The notes under the pieces: generated by a model
What the model was told of the DNA's origin: nothing
The model's input: the letters and a program-made list of their open reading frames with translations, nothing else
Databases searched by the model: none
DNA from: Bacteroidota bacterium
Lineage (GTDB): Bacteria > Bacteroidota > Ignavibacteria > Kryptoniales > JAKASW01
NCBI GenBank assembly: GCA_021789755.1
Contig: JAJYJD010000051.1
Location: forward strand, 1-16,382
Reading direction: 5' to 3'
Length of the DNA: 16,382 bases
Shown: piece by piece, positions 1-8,560 of the stretch
Position numbering within the stretch: the stretch's first letter is position 1
How the letters are laid out: the number at the start of each line of letters is the position of its first letter
Position numbers and translations under genes: made by a program

Positions 1-1
1 G

Positions 2-1072
2 CTGCCTCAAGTTGCAAGACTTGATCTGGCAGTGGACCATGAAATTGGTTTTGGAGTAGTCGGAACAATAGAGGGTATGTACAGCCAGTCGATAAATGAC
101 GTCTTGTACGAGGATATCAATATCAAACCGACTGGACAAGTACTGTCTTCCGACGGGAGACCTCTCTACGGAACACCGGTAGCAGGGAAGACCTACTGGA
201 ATGTAAACAAAATCAATTCGGCTTATACAAACGTTGTTTACATGACCAATACGAATAAACCTTATGAGTACAGCATTACGGGGGAATTGCAGCGCCGGTT
301 TGGTGAAGGGATACTGTCGTTGCTCCATACAGCAATACCTGGCGACCAACTATTTGCAAATGTATCTTACACATTCGGTCATTCTTACGACCAAAATGCC
401 GTAACCTCGAGCCAGGCAATCTCCCAGTGGCGATATAACCCGGTCCCCGGAAACCCGAACGATCCTCCCCTTGCTCTGTCAGACTTTGATGTCCCAAGCC
501 GGGTTGTCGTATCTGTTTCAGAAAGAGTCGAGTACGTGAAGGGCTGGTCAACCACATTGTCTATCTTCTATAATGGACACTCAGGGAGTCCGTTCTCATA
601 CATCTATTATGGAGATGTCAATGGAGATGGTCAGCGAGCGAACGATTTGGTATATGTGCCTAAGAATGCAAACGATATCGTTCTCACCACCAACAATTAC
701 GCTCAATTGGATGCGTTCATCAATGGAGATCCTTATCTCAGCAAGTATAGGGGTCAGATTGTTCCGCGGAACGGTGGACGTGCCCCTTGGGAAAACATGT
801 TGAACCTTAGGCTTGCACAGGATATCCCAACTGTGGAGGGACAGAGTCTGGAATTCACCCTCGACATAATCAATGTCCTTAATCTTCTAAATCATGACTG
901 GGGCTATGTTAAGTATGTTCCGTATGGAACTTACTACCTTCTCAGCTACAAGGGGATGAATGCTCAGGGCCAGCCCACCTTTGCTTTCTATCCACCTAAG
1001 GGTAGCATTTATCAGAACGATGCGTTCCTTTCTCGCTGGCAGCTGCAACTGGGTGCCAGGTACAATTTCTGA
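2..1072 (+). CDS. TonB-dependent receptor, Oar-like, C-terminal part (5' end outside window)
   Basis: The reading frame is open to the left edge, so only about the last 356 residues of a larger outer-membrane protein are visible; the GTG at 32 is not its start. The sequence has the alternating-polarity, aromatic-rich pattern of a beta-barrel and ends LQLGARYNF, with the terminal Phe usual for outer-membrane proteins. Features typical of Oar-like/carboxypeptidase-regulatory-domain receptors are visible: SDFDVPSRVVVSVS, a YNGHSGSPFSY strand, and DVNGDGQRANDLVYVP, then a FTLDIINVLNLLNHDWG strand near the end. Family members sit in the outer membrane and take up ligands with TonB energy, or act as adhesion or surface proteins. 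The substrate cannot be told from this fragment, and the plug domain is not visible. A strong terminator follows 30 bases after the stop, so this is the last gene of its unit. Confidence 0.85.
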   Translation: MPQVARLDLAVDHEIGFGVVGTIEGMYSQSINDVLYEDINIKPTGQVLSSDGRPLYGTPVAGKTYWNVNKINSAYTNVVYMTNTNKPYEYSITGELQRRFGEGILSLLHTAIPGDQLFANVSYTFGHSYDQNAVTSSQAISQWRYNPVPGNPNDPPLALSDFDVPSRVVVSVSERVEYVKGWSTTLSIFYNGHSGSPFSYIYYGDVNGDGQRANDLVYVPKNANDIVLTTNNYAQLDAFINGDPYLSKYRGQIVPRNGGRAPWENMLNLRLAQDIPTVEGQSLEFTLDIINVLNLLNHDWGYVKYVPYGTYYLLSYKGMNAQGQPTFAFYPPKGSIYQNDAFLSRWQLQLGARYNF

Positions 1073-1101
1073 CCTGAAGCATTAACAGCAGATTTCCACA
1101 T

Positions 1102-1132
1102 GACGTCCCGGCCTCCGGGACGTCTTTTTTTT
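1102..1132 (+). terminator. Rho-independent terminator after the TonB-dependent receptor
   Basis: A perfect 10-bp inverted repeat (GACGTCCCGG / CCGGGACGTC) with a 3-base loop is followed directly by eight T residues (1125-1132). It separates the receptor gene from the oxidoreductase genes downstream. Confidence 0.93.
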
Positions 1133-1324
1133 GAGGCGTGTGCTGGTACTCAGGACACTTCAATTGGGCATGTTTCCGGGGCAGAATACCACTTCATCTG
1201 TTGAATAGCTAAACGCTACGACCGTAACTCATTGAAAAACAAGCGTTAGTGTGCTGCTGCTTCCGGCATTCTAATTGCAGAAAGACAGATATCCAGGTTA
1301 AACCACACTTTGTACTTTGAAAAA

Positions 1325-1339
1325 AAAGGAATAGAAATG
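1325..1339 (+). promoter_or_regulatory. Ribosome binding site fixing the start of the pyruvate:ferredoxin oxidoreductase
   Basis: AAAGGA at 1325-1330 lies six bases before ATG 1337. The frame also allows a TTG at 1310, but no Shine-Dalgarno-like sequence precedes it, and the nine extra residues would be absent from the usual family N-terminus. The ATG is preferred. Confidence 0.75.
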
Positions 1340-4300
1340 GCTGAAGAGAATAGATATGAGAAGGAGGATATACAATCGGGCTCCTCTGAACTCGTCGCGA
1401 CAATAGATGGTAATGAGGCGGCAGCCTACGTAGCCCACAAGCTGAATGAAGTAATTGCCATATACCCGATCACCCCGTCCTCGCCGATGGGTGAATGGTC
1501 GGATGAGTGGTCGGCTCAGTCGAGACCGAATCTCTGGGGAACGATCCCCCTCGTTGCTGAATTGCAGAGTGAAGGCGGCGCATCGGGTGCAGTGCACGGT
1601 TCGCTGCAGGCCGGAGCGCTCACGACAACATTCACGGCATCGCAGGGTCTTCTTCTCATGATACCCAACATGTTCAAGATAGCGGGAGAACTTACCTCCA
1701 CAGTATTCCATATAGCCGCCAGGGCAGTGGCGGCCCACGCACTTTCGATCTTCGGCGACCACAGCGACGTCATGGCTGCGCGGCCGACCGGTTTCGCAAT
1801 GCTTGCGTCTAATTCCGTCCAGGAAGTGAACGACTTCGTTCTCATTTCGCAGGCGGCGACCCTCGAGGCACGCGTACCCTTCCTGCACTTCTTCGACGGC
1901 TTCAGGACTTCGCATGAAGTACTGAAGATCCAGCAACTAAGAGACGACCAGATGAGGGCACTTATCAGCGACGAGCTTGTCAGCCAGCACCGCCAGCGTG
2001 CGCTGTCGCCCGATCATCCGGTCCTACGCGGTTCCGCACAAAATCCCGATGTCTTTTTCCAGGCGCGCGAGACTGTCAACAGGTTTTATGACGCATGCCC
2101 GTCCATTGTCCAGTCGGTTATGGACAAGTTCGCGAAGGTTACAGGCCGTGAATACAAGCTGTTCCAATATGTCGGGTCACCGGATGCAGAGAGAATAATA
2201 ATAATCATGGGTTCCGGGGCGGAGACCGTTCATGAGACAGTGGAGTACCTGGCATCGAAGGGAGAGAAAGTGGGAGTTGTCAAGGTTAGACTCTTCAGAC
2301 CTTTCTCAGTCGCCGCGTTCATCGCCTCTCTTCCGAAGACAGTCAAGAATATCGCGGTGCTTGACAGGACTAAGGAGCCGGGCGCAACAGGTGAGCCTCT
2401 CTACACGGACATAATTACCGCTCTTACCGAAGCAAATGCGGATGGGAACCTCCGTCAGGCGTCTATGCCGAAGGTGATCGGAGGGCGATATGGTCTCTCC
2501 TCGAAAGAGTTCAACCCGGCTATGGTGAAAGCGGTCTTCGACGAACTGAAGAAGCCGAAACCTAAAAATCATTTCACGGTAGGAATCGTCGACGACGTCA
2601 CAAATACGAGTCTCGATTACGACGCGTCATTCGATATAGAGCCTGATGACGTTGTCAGGGCAGTATTTTACGGACTCGGTGCCGACGGGACTGTCGGAGC
2701 AAACAAGAACTCGATCAAGATCATCGGTGGAGAAACGGATTTCTATGCTCAGGGATATTTCGTTTACGATTCCAAAAAATCGGGATCGACCACCGTCTCT
2801 CACCTGCGCTTCGGGCCGAGGCCGATTCATTCCACATACCTCATTAACCGTGCGAACTTCGTAGGCTGCCACCAGTGGTTCTTCGTCGAGAAGTTCGATG
2901 TGCTCGAAAAAGCCGCGCCGGGAAGCGTCTTCCTGCTTAACAGTCTTTACGGACCGGACACCGTATGGGACAAGCTTCCGAGACATATACAGAAGCAGAT
3001 CATCGAAAAGCGTCTGAAGTTCTACGTCATAGACGCGTATAAGGTCGCACGCCAGACTAATATGGGAAGCAGGATCAACACGATAATGCAGACCTGCTTC
3101 TTCGCGATTTCCGGAGTCTTGCCGCGTGAGCAGGCGATCGAACAGATCAAGAAATCCATAAAGAAAACTTACGGCAAGAAGGGAGACCTGGTTGTACAGC
3201 AGAATTTCCAGGCGGTCGACCAAACGCTTGCGAATCTCTTTGAAGTGAAGGTACCGGCAAAGGTGTCGAGCGCGATCGAGATGCCGCCTGTTGTCTCCGC
3301 GCGCGCGCCGGAATATGTGAAAAAAGTCACTGGTCCCATGATCGAAGGGAAGGGGGACTCGTTGCCTGTCAGTGCCATGCCTATCGACGGGACATTCCCG
3401 ACCGCGACGGCACAGTGGGAGAAGCGGAACATCGCGCTCGAAATCCCTGTCTGGGAGGCTGATATATGCATACAGTGTAACAAGTGCGTGATCATCTGCC
3501 CTCATGCGAGCATCCGCGTAAAAGTGTTCGATCCTGAAGGACTGAACGACGCACCTCCGACGTTCAAGGCGGTGGACTTCAAAAGTGCAGAGCACAAAGG
3601 AATGAAATATTCCCTCCAGGTCGCGCCAGAAGACTGCACCGGGTGTGGCCTTTGCGTCGAGTTCTGTCCGGCGAAGAGCAAGAAGGAGGCGAAGGTAAAG
3701 GCGATAAACATGAAGCCTCAGCCTCCGCTCAGAGAAGCCGAGAGAGTCAACTACGACTTCTTTCTTAACATTCCCGAAGTCGACCGCAGGACAATCAGGC
3801 TGGACAACGTAAAAGATTCACAGTTCCTGCAGCCCCTTTTTGAGTACTCCGGCGCCTGCTCGGGATGCGGTGAAACACCGTATGTGAAACTTGTCACGCA
3901 GTTGTTCGGCGATCGAACGCTTGTCGCCAACGCAACTGGTTGCTCATCGATCTACGGAGGGAATCTCCCGACTACTCCTTATACGGTGGACAAGGACGGA
4001 AGAGGGCCGGCGTGGTCTAATTCCCTATTCGAGGACAATGCAGAGTTCGGCCTCGGCATGAGACTCGCCATCGACAAACAGACCGAAATCGCCAGGGAAC
4101 TTGTCGCGAAACTCTCAGGGCAGATCGGGGATCAGTTTGTGAAAGAGATCCTTGAAGCCGACCAGTCGGGCGAAGCGGGTATTTATGAGCAGCGCCAGAG
4201 GGTTAAGGTCCTGAAACAGAAACTCGCGTCGATTAAATCTCCTGATTCGAAGAGTCTTTTGAATGTTGCCGATAACCTCGTGAAGCGTAGCATCTGGATA

Positions 4301-4999
4301 GTCGGCGGAGACGGCTGGGCATACGATATCGGTTACGGCGGGCTCGATCACGTTATCGCGTCCGGCAAGAATGTGAACATACTTGTGCTCGACACCGAAG
4401 TCTACTCGAACACCGGCGGGCAGATGTCGAAGGCGACTTCGCGCGCGGCGGTGGCAAAGTTTGCCGCTGCAGGAAAACCGATGCGCAAAAAGGACCTTTC
4501 GCTTATGGCGCTCATGTACGGAAACGTGTACGTGGCACGCGTAGCGATGGGCGCAAATGACGCTCAGACAGTCCGCGCTTTCCTTGAAGCCGAGTCGTAC
4601 GACGGCCCCTCCATCATCATCGCTTACTCGCACTGCATCGAGCACGGGATCGACATGGCGCAGGGCGCACAGCACCAGAGAGTTGCCGTCGAGACAGGCT
4701 ACTGGCCGATTTTCCGTTTCGACCCGAGATTGGAGCACGAGGGGAAGAATCCATTCAGGCTGGACTCGAAGGCTCCGAAGGGATCGGTCGGTGAATTCGC
4801 ATCTCTCGAAACGCGTTTCAACATGCTGAAGAAGACCCACCCCGATAGAGCTAAGTTCCTGATGGAGCTCGCTCAGGACGATGTCAACGCGAGATGGAAG
4901 ATGTATGAACAGTTGTCGAAGGAATACGAGCCGCCGAAGGCCGACGATGGCGGAGATGGAAAAAACAAAGCCGCTGCCGCGATAACCCCGTTGAATTGA
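1337..4999 (+). CDS. nifJ: Pyruvate:ferredoxin (flavodoxin) oxidoreductase, single-chain
   Basis: The enzyme oxidatively decarboxylates pyruvate with CoA to acetyl-CoA and CO2 and passes electrons to ferredoxin or flavodoxin in the cytoplasm; the reaction is reversible. The 1220 residues match the ~1200-residue single-polypeptide form. Domains run in family order: an N-terminal pyrimidine-binding domain with YPITPSSPMGE (~35-45), the gamma domain (~430-540) with GLGADGTVGANKNSIKIIGG, and an EKR segment (~560-610). The ferredoxin-like domain has two CxxCxxCxxxCP clusters (C711/714/717/721 and C767/770/773/777). The TPP domain has cluster cysteines C841, C844, C869 and C1100, and the TPP motif GDGWAYDIG (991-999) with DTEVYSNTGGQ (1019-1029). 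All cluster and cofactor residues are present, so it should be active. The Ala/Lys/Gly-rich tail of ~20 residues is not part of the core fold. The DHODH-like gene follows after 38 bases and is probably co-transcribed. An indolepyruvate or 2-oxoglutarate specificity is unlikely, because those enzymes are usually multi-subunit. Confidence 0.96.
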   Translation: MAEENRYEKEDIQSGSSELVATIDGNEAAAYVAHKLNEVIAIYPITPSSPMGEWSDEWSAQSRPNLWGTIPLVAELQSEGGASGAVHGSLQAGALTTTFTASQGLLLMIPNMFKIAGELTSTVFHIAARAVAAHALSIFGDHSDVMAARPTGFAMLASNSVQEVNDFVLISQAATLEARVPFLHFFDGFRTSHEVLKIQQLRDDQMRALISDELVSQHRQRALSPDHPVLRGSAQNPDVFFQARETVNRFYDACPSIVQSVMDKFAKVTGREYKLFQYVGSPDAERIIIIMGSGAETVHETVEYLASKGEKVGVVKVRLFRPFSVAAFIASLPKTVKNIAVLDRTKEPGATGEPLYTDIITALTEANADGNLRQASMPKVIGGRYGLSSKEFNPAMVKAVFDELKKPKPKNHFTVGIVDDVTNTSLDYDASFDIEPDDVVRAVFYGLGADGTVGANKNSIKIIGGETDFYAQGYFVYDSKKSGSTTVSHLRFGPRPIHSTYLINRANFVGCHQWFFVEKFDVLEKAAPGSVFLLNSLYGPDTVWDKLPRHIQKQIIEKRLKFYVIDAYKVARQTNMGSRINTIMQTCFFAISGVLPREQAIEQIKKSIKKTYGKKGDLVVQQNFQAVDQTLANLFEVKVPAKVSSAIEMPPVVSARAPEYVKKVTGPMIEGKGDSLPVSAMPIDGTFPTATAQWEKRNIALEIPVWEADICIQCNKCVIICPHASIRVKVFDPEGLNDAPPTFKAVDFKSAEHKGMKYSLQVAPEDCTGCGLCVEFCPAKSKKEAKVKAINMKPQPPLREAERVNYDFFLNIPEVDRRTIRLDNVKDSQFLQPLFEYSGACSGCGETPYVKLVTQLFGDRTLVANATGCSSIYGGNLPTTPYTVDKDGRGPAWSNSLFEDNAEFGLGMRLAIDKQTEIARELVAKLSGQIGDQFVKEILEADQSGEAGIYEQRQRVKVLKQKLASIKSPDSKSLLNVADNLVKRSIWIVGGDGWAYDIGYGGLDHVIASGKNVNILVLDTEVYSNTGGQMSKATSRAAVAKFAAAGKPMRKKDLSLMALMYGNVYVARVAMGANDAQTVRAFLEAESYDGPSIIIAYSHCIEHGIDMAQGAQHQRVAVETGYWPIFRFDPRLEHEGKNPFRLDSKAPKGSVGEFASLETRFNMLKKTHPDRAKFLMELAQDDVNARWKMYEQLSKEYEPPKADDGGDGKNKAAAAITPLN

Positions 5000-5025
5000 G
5001 TCGAGGACGTGCACCGAACGAAAAT

Positions 5026-5040
5026 GAGAGTAATAGAATG
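5026..5040 (+). promoter_or_regulatory. Ribosome binding site fixing the start of the DHODH-like gene
   Basis: GAGAG at 5026-5030 lies seven bases before ATG 5038. The frame is open further upstream to a TTG that overlaps the oxidoreductase stop codon, but the family N-terminus (MNLKTKYLGIELKNPIV) begins at this ATG. Confidence 0.7.
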
Positions 5041-6036
5041 AATCTGAAGACAAAATATCTTGGAATTGAGCTCAAGAACCCGATCGTCCCGTCGGCGAGC
5101 CCGCTTTCGAGGAACCTCGACAGCATGAAGAGGCTCGAGGATGCAGGCGCATCGGCAATTGTCATGTATTCGTTGTTCGAGGAGGAGATAGAGCACGAGA
5201 GCGCAGAGCTCGACCACTATCTTCATTATGGTACCGAGAGCTATGCCGAGGCGCTTACTTATTTCCCCCGCGCGGATGAATACAATCTCGAACCGGACGC
5301 ATATATCGAGTTGCTGAGAAAGGCGAAAGCGTCTTTAGGCATCCCCGTTATCGCCAGTCTTAACGGCATAACATCGGGCGGGTGGATTAAATATGCCAGA
5401 CACTTTGAAGATGCCGGTGCGGACGCCGTAGAACTCAACGTGTACTACATACCGACGGATCCGCGCCTGACATCGCATGACGTCGAAGAGCGGTACATGA
5501 ATGTTCTTTCTGCAGTCAGAGATTCAATCGGCGTCCCGATTGCGGTTAAGCTGAGCCCGTACTTCAGTTCTCTGTCGCATTTTGCCGAAGGACTGGTCGG
5601 CGCCGGGGCAAACGGACTGGTCATGTTCAACCGGTTCTATCAGCCCGATTTAGACATCGAGAACCTTGAAGTTGTGCCTGGCGTTACCCTGAGCGATTCG
5701 TCCGCCAATAAGCTCCCAATGCGCTGGATCGCGATATTATACGGAAGGCTCAAGGCAAGCCTTGCAGCGACCAGCGGGATTCATACTGCAGAAGACGTCC
5801 TTAAGCTGGTTATGGCCGGTGCGGATGTCACTATGATGTGCTCCGCTCTCCTGCAGCACGGACCGCAGCATATCCGGAAAGTGCTGACAGACTTGACGAA
5901 GTGGATGGAAGACCACGAATATGAGTCGATCGAACAGATGAAGGGAAGCATGAGTCAGAGATCCGTTGCCGACCCCTCTGCCTTTGAGCGTGCGAACTAC
6001 ATGAAAGCACTGAACAGTTTCAAGTTGCTTGTGTAA
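5038..6036 (+). CDS. Dihydroorotate dehydrogenase-like flavoprotein
   Basis: A 332-residue TIM-barrel protein of the dihydroorotate dehydrogenase superfamily, probably cytoplasmic and FMN-binding. The opening LGIELKNPIVPSASPLS, the conserved strand-loop KLSPYF (K171-F176) and the C-terminal TSGIHTAEDVLKLVMAGAD (245-263, flavin-phosphate region) are DHODH-like. True class 1 and class 2 enzymes have a catalytic Cys or Ser in an N-x-x-C/S-P loop. The corresponding stretch here is ELNVYYIPTDP (132-142), with Tyr where the base should be. This is characteristic of the 'dihydroorotate dehydrogenase-like' subfamily often found next to pyruvate:ferredoxin oxidoreductase, so I do not call it pyrD. The electron donor and substrate are unknown. 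The shared unit with the oxidoreductase suggests, without proof, a role tied to ferredoxin or pyruvate metabolism. Confidence 0.85.
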   Translation: MNLKTKYLGIELKNPIVPSASPLSRNLDSMKRLEDAGASAIVMYSLFEEEIEHESAELDHYLHYGTESYAEALTYFPRADEYNLEPDAYIELLRKAKASLGIPVIASLNGITSGGWIKYARHFEDAGADAVELNVYYIPTDPRLTSHDVEERYMNVLSAVRDSIGVPIAVKLSPYFSSLSHFAEGLVGAGANGLVMFNRFYQPDLDIENLEVVPGVTLSDSSANKLPMRWIAILYGRLKASLAATSGIHTAEDVLKLVMAGADVTMMCSALLQHGPQHIRKVLTDLTKWMEDHEYESIEQMKGSMSQRSVADPSAFERANYMKALNSFKLLV

Positions 6037-6057
6037 CTCCTCTTCAGCCACGAAACG

Positions 6058-6080
6058 GGGCGCCGCAAGGCGCCCTTTTT
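6058..6080 (+). terminator. Rho-independent terminator of the oxidoreductase unit
   Basis: A perfect 7-bp GC-only stem (GGGCGCC / GGCGCCC) is capped by a GCAA tetraloop of the stable GNRA class and followed by five T residues. It lies 22 bases after the DHODH-like stop codon. Confidence 0.92.
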
Positions 6081-6245
6081 CATTTTAGACATGTCATCGC
6101 TATGTGCTGACTATACAGTCTTTGTCCATCGGCGATGTGGATGGGAATGCCGGAACTCTATCCGTTATTTGTTGGTGAGAAGATGATTCGAAAATGATTT
6201 ATCTTTTACCTTTCGCGGACGTCTTATTTAATAGTTTGCTCAATC

Positions 6246-6274
6246 TTGAGTTAGAATTGTCGCACAAATAAAGC
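6246..6274 (+). promoter_or_regulatory. Possible promoter of the beta-propeller protein gene
   Basis: TTGAGT (6246-6251), a 17-base spacer and TAAAGC (6269-6274) fit the TTG-N20-TA layout of the stronger promoter candidates in this window. The predicted start of transcription near 6281 would leave a short leader containing the GGAG ribosome binding site. The -10 match is weak. Confidence 0.3.
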
Positions 6275-6303
6275 AGGCCAAAAGAAGAGAAACCGGAGAA
6301 CAA

Positions 6304-8508
6304 ATGAAGGTGATTCACAATAAGTCTACCATTGCGTTGGCAGTTTTCAGTATCGTTGTTTTGTCGGCGGGTCGGGCAGCCTCCCAGAGCCCTACCTGGT
6401 TCAACTTCACATCGGGATCGAATGTCTACGCTATAGCGGATGAAGGGAGCTATCTCTGGGTCGGCGGAGCTTGCCTGGTGAGGCTTGACAAGACAAACGG
6501 TACGATGAAGTTCTACAACGAGCTGGATTCCGGTATGCCGGATTACTCCGTCAGCGCGGTTGCGGTTGACGGCCAGGGGAATAAATGGATCGGAACGAGT
6601 GGAGGCGGCCTGGCGAAATTCGATGGAACAAACTGGACCGTCTATAACACGCACAATTCCGGTGTGCCGGACAGCGTTATAACTGCGATTGCCCTGGACT
6701 TGCACGGAAACAAATGGGTCGGCACGGCGAACGGCGGGCTCGCAATGTTTGACGGAACAAAATGGATAGTTTACAACACAGCCAATTCCGGTCTGCCCAG
6801 CAACAGCGTCGACGCGATCGAGTTCGATGCGAGTGGCAACGCGTGGATCGGTACGAACGGCGGCGGACTTGTGAAGTTTAACGGGACGAATTGGGACGTG
6901 TTCAATAAGGTTAATTCGGGCCTTCCGGACAATTCTATCACTGCTGTCGCTTCGGATAATAAAGGGCATGAATGGATTGGAACGGGCAGCGGAGGACTCG
7001 TCAATTTTGATGGAACGAATTGGACTGTGTACGACTCGAGTGTGACCGGGATACTGATGGACAACGTAACTTCTGTATCGATCGATAGCGCCGGAAACGT
7101 GTGGGCCGGAACGCACGGCGGGAACGGGCTTGTCAAATTTGACGGAACTAACTGGACGGACTACAACACCGGGAATTCGCAATTGCCGGACAATGATATT
7201 TATTCTGTTCTAACGGATGCACAGGGCAATGAGTGGATCGGGACCTGGTACGGCGGGCTCGCTAAGTTCGACGACACGGACTGGACAATATACAGCGCAG
7301 GAGGGAACTCCGGCCTGCCTGACAATCGAGTCCAGGCAATTGCGGTAGATAGTCAGGGAAACAGGTGGATAGGAGTGGAAGCCGGCGGACTTGCCGAGTA
7401 TCACGGAAACATCTGGACAACCTACAACCCGGGCGCCAATTCCGGTCTTTCGTATTACAAAATTCACGCTATCACGATCGATTCAAGCGGAAACAAGTGG
7501 ATCGGTACGCAGGCTGGTGGACTGGCGGAGTTCAACGGGACCAACTGGACCACGTACAAAGTACGGGACTCCGCTTTGGCAAACGGCTATGTGCGGTCGA
7601 TAGCCATGGACGCGGACGGGAACAAATGGATTGCGACGGACGGCGGCGGGCTTGAGGAACTAAGCGACACGAACTGGACGCTCTACAACACGATAAATTC
7701 CAAACTGCCGACGAACAATTTAACTGCACTTGCGATAGATTTGAACGGCAATAAGTGGATCGGGACTAGAGGATCCGGGCTCATTGAATTCGACGACACC
7801 AATTGGACTTCTTTTGACATGAGCAAATTGAATCTCCAGTCAGACTACATCTGGACGATTGCTCTCGACAGCAGGGGCAATAAATGGCTGGGAACGTACG
7901 GCGGTGGATTGATAAAGTTTGACGGAAAGAACTGGACCGTCTACAATGCCGGCAATTCAGGCCTGCCGAGCAATTTCGTTACAGCACTTCTAATCGATTC
8001 ATCGGGTACGATTTGGGCAGGTACTTACGGCGGCGGTCTCGCGAAATTCAACGGAACCAACTGGACTGTCTACAATACTTCTAACTCCGGCCTCTCCGAT
8101 AATTCAGTTCTCTCGATAGCGATCGATAAGCAGGGGAACAAGCTGGTCGGAACCGATTTCGGAGGACTTGACGTATACCGTGTAGGAGGGGTTCTCCCGG
8201 TACGGCAGGCTGAACCTGAATCGCTTCCGAAAAGATTTGCCTTGTCCCAGAATTATCCTAATCCGTTCAACCCTTCGACCACAATAAGATTTGACCTGAA
8301 TAAATCGGCCGGTGTTGTCGTAAGCATTTACAACATTCTGGGTCAAAGACTTGGAGAATGGAACTACGGCAGGCTGAGCACGGGAAGTTACGAGCGGAAT
8401 CTGAATATGAGCTCATACGCCAGCGGTGTCTACTTCTACAAGTTGACTGCTGTGGCGGATGACGGTGGGGTCCACACGGCAGTAAGAAAAATGATTTTGA
8501 TGAAGTAA
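6304..8508 (+). CDS. Secreted double beta-propeller protein (Reg_prop-type repeats) with T9SS type A sorting domain
   Basis: A 734-residue exported protein of unknown function. GGAG at 6295-6298 sits five bases before the ATG. Residues 1-28 form a signal peptide: charged MKVIHNK, a hydrophobic core, and an AAS/Q cleavage area. Residues ~38-636 are fourteen repeats of about 43 residues with consensus N-K-W-I-G-T-x-G-G-G-L-x-K-F-D-G-T-N-W-T-x-Y-N, starting at W52, W95, W138 and so on to L614. The first and last copies are degenerate, and one (repeat 5, WAGTHGGNGL) carries an extra Gly. This is the repeat seen in the periplasmic sensor of hybrid two-component systems, but no transmembrane helix, histidine kinase or HTH follows. 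Residues ~639-734 instead form a T9SS C-terminal domain (QNYPNPFNPSTTIRF at 649, SGVYFYKL, ending RKMILMK). The protein is therefore expected to cross the outer membrane and be released or anchored at the surface. A binding or scaffold role is inference; no catalytic motif is visible. Confidence 0.9.
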   Translation: MKVIHNKSTIALAVFSIVVLSAGRAASQSPTWFNFTSGSNVYAIADEGSYLWVGGACLVRLDKTNGTMKFYNELDSGMPDYSVSAVAVDGQGNKWIGTSGGGLAKFDGTNWTVYNTHNSGVPDSVITAIALDLHGNKWVGTANGGLAMFDGTKWIVYNTANSGLPSNSVDAIEFDASGNAWIGTNGGGLVKFNGTNWDVFNKVNSGLPDNSITAVASDNKGHEWIGTGSGGLVNFDGTNWTVYDSSVTGILMDNVTSVSIDSAGNVWAGTHGGNGLVKFDGTNWTDYNTGNSQLPDNDIYSVLTDAQGNEWIGTWYGGLAKFDDTDWTIYSAGGNSGLPDNRVQAIAVDSQGNRWIGVEAGGLAEYHGNIWTTYNPGANSGLSYYKIHAITIDSSGNKWIGTQAGGLAEFNGTNWTTYKVRDSALANGYVRSIAMDADGNKWIATDGGGLEELSDTNWTLYNTINSKLPTNNLTALAIDLNGNKWIGTRGSGLIEFDDTNWTSFDMSKLNLQSDYIWTIALDSRGNKWLGTYGGGLIKFDGKNWTVYNAGNSGLPSNFVTALLIDSSGTIWAGTYGGGLAKFNGTNWTVYNTSNSGLSDNSVLSIAIDKQGNKLVGTDFGGLDVYRVGGVLPVRQAEPESLPKRFALSQNYPNPFNPSTTIRFDLNKSAGVVVSIYNILGQRLGEWNYGRLSTGSYERNLNMSSYASGVYFYKLTAVADDGGVHTAVRKMILMK
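6457..8178 (+). repeat. Fourteen in-frame ~129-bp tandem repeats coding propeller blades
   Basis: The Trp/Leu codon that opens each W-[IVAL]-G-T unit recurs about every 129 bases, from 6457 (W52) and 6586 (W95) to 8143 (L614). The twelve spacings after W95 average 43.25 codons. The copies are conserved in protein but differ at many synonymous positions, so the array is old and not a fresh slippage expansion. Fourteen units equal two seven-bladed propellers. Confidence 0.88.
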
Positions 8509-8524
8509 GGATTTTTGTCAGCAG

Positions 8525-8556
8525 CGTGACCGTAAGCAGTAAAGTAGACGGTCACG
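8525..8556. terminator. Stem-loop between two convergent genes, possible terminator
   Basis: A perfect 9-bp inverted repeat (CGTGACCGT / ACGGTCACG) with a 14-base loop sits in the 52-base gap between the propeller gene and the convergent serA-like gene. Neither strand has a T tract directly after it, so it is not a classical intrinsic terminator. Its position suggests a bidirectional transcript end or 3'-end stabiliser. Confidence 0.45.
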
Positions 8557-8560
8557 AGGC

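Noticed and set aside
1310..1336. TTG 1310 as the start of the pyruvate:ferredoxin oxidoreductase
   Set aside because: There is no Shine-Dalgarno before it. AAAGGA is correctly spaced before ATG 1337.
2627..3595. Long minus-strand frame (322 codons) opposite the pyruvate:ferredoxin oxidoreductase
   Set aside because: An Arg-, Asp- and His-rich antisense shadow with no recognisable domain. The plus-strand gene has full family motifs over the same span.
6199..7182. Minus-strand frame of 327 codons opposite the propeller repeats
   Set aside because: Its apparent periodicity is the antisense image of the 129-base propeller repeats, and the sense strand is clearly coding.
6457..8178. Periodic repeats considered as a CRISPR array or DNA-level satellite
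   Set aside because: The repeats are continuous in frame, have no spacers, and differ at synonymous positions while the protein is conserved.
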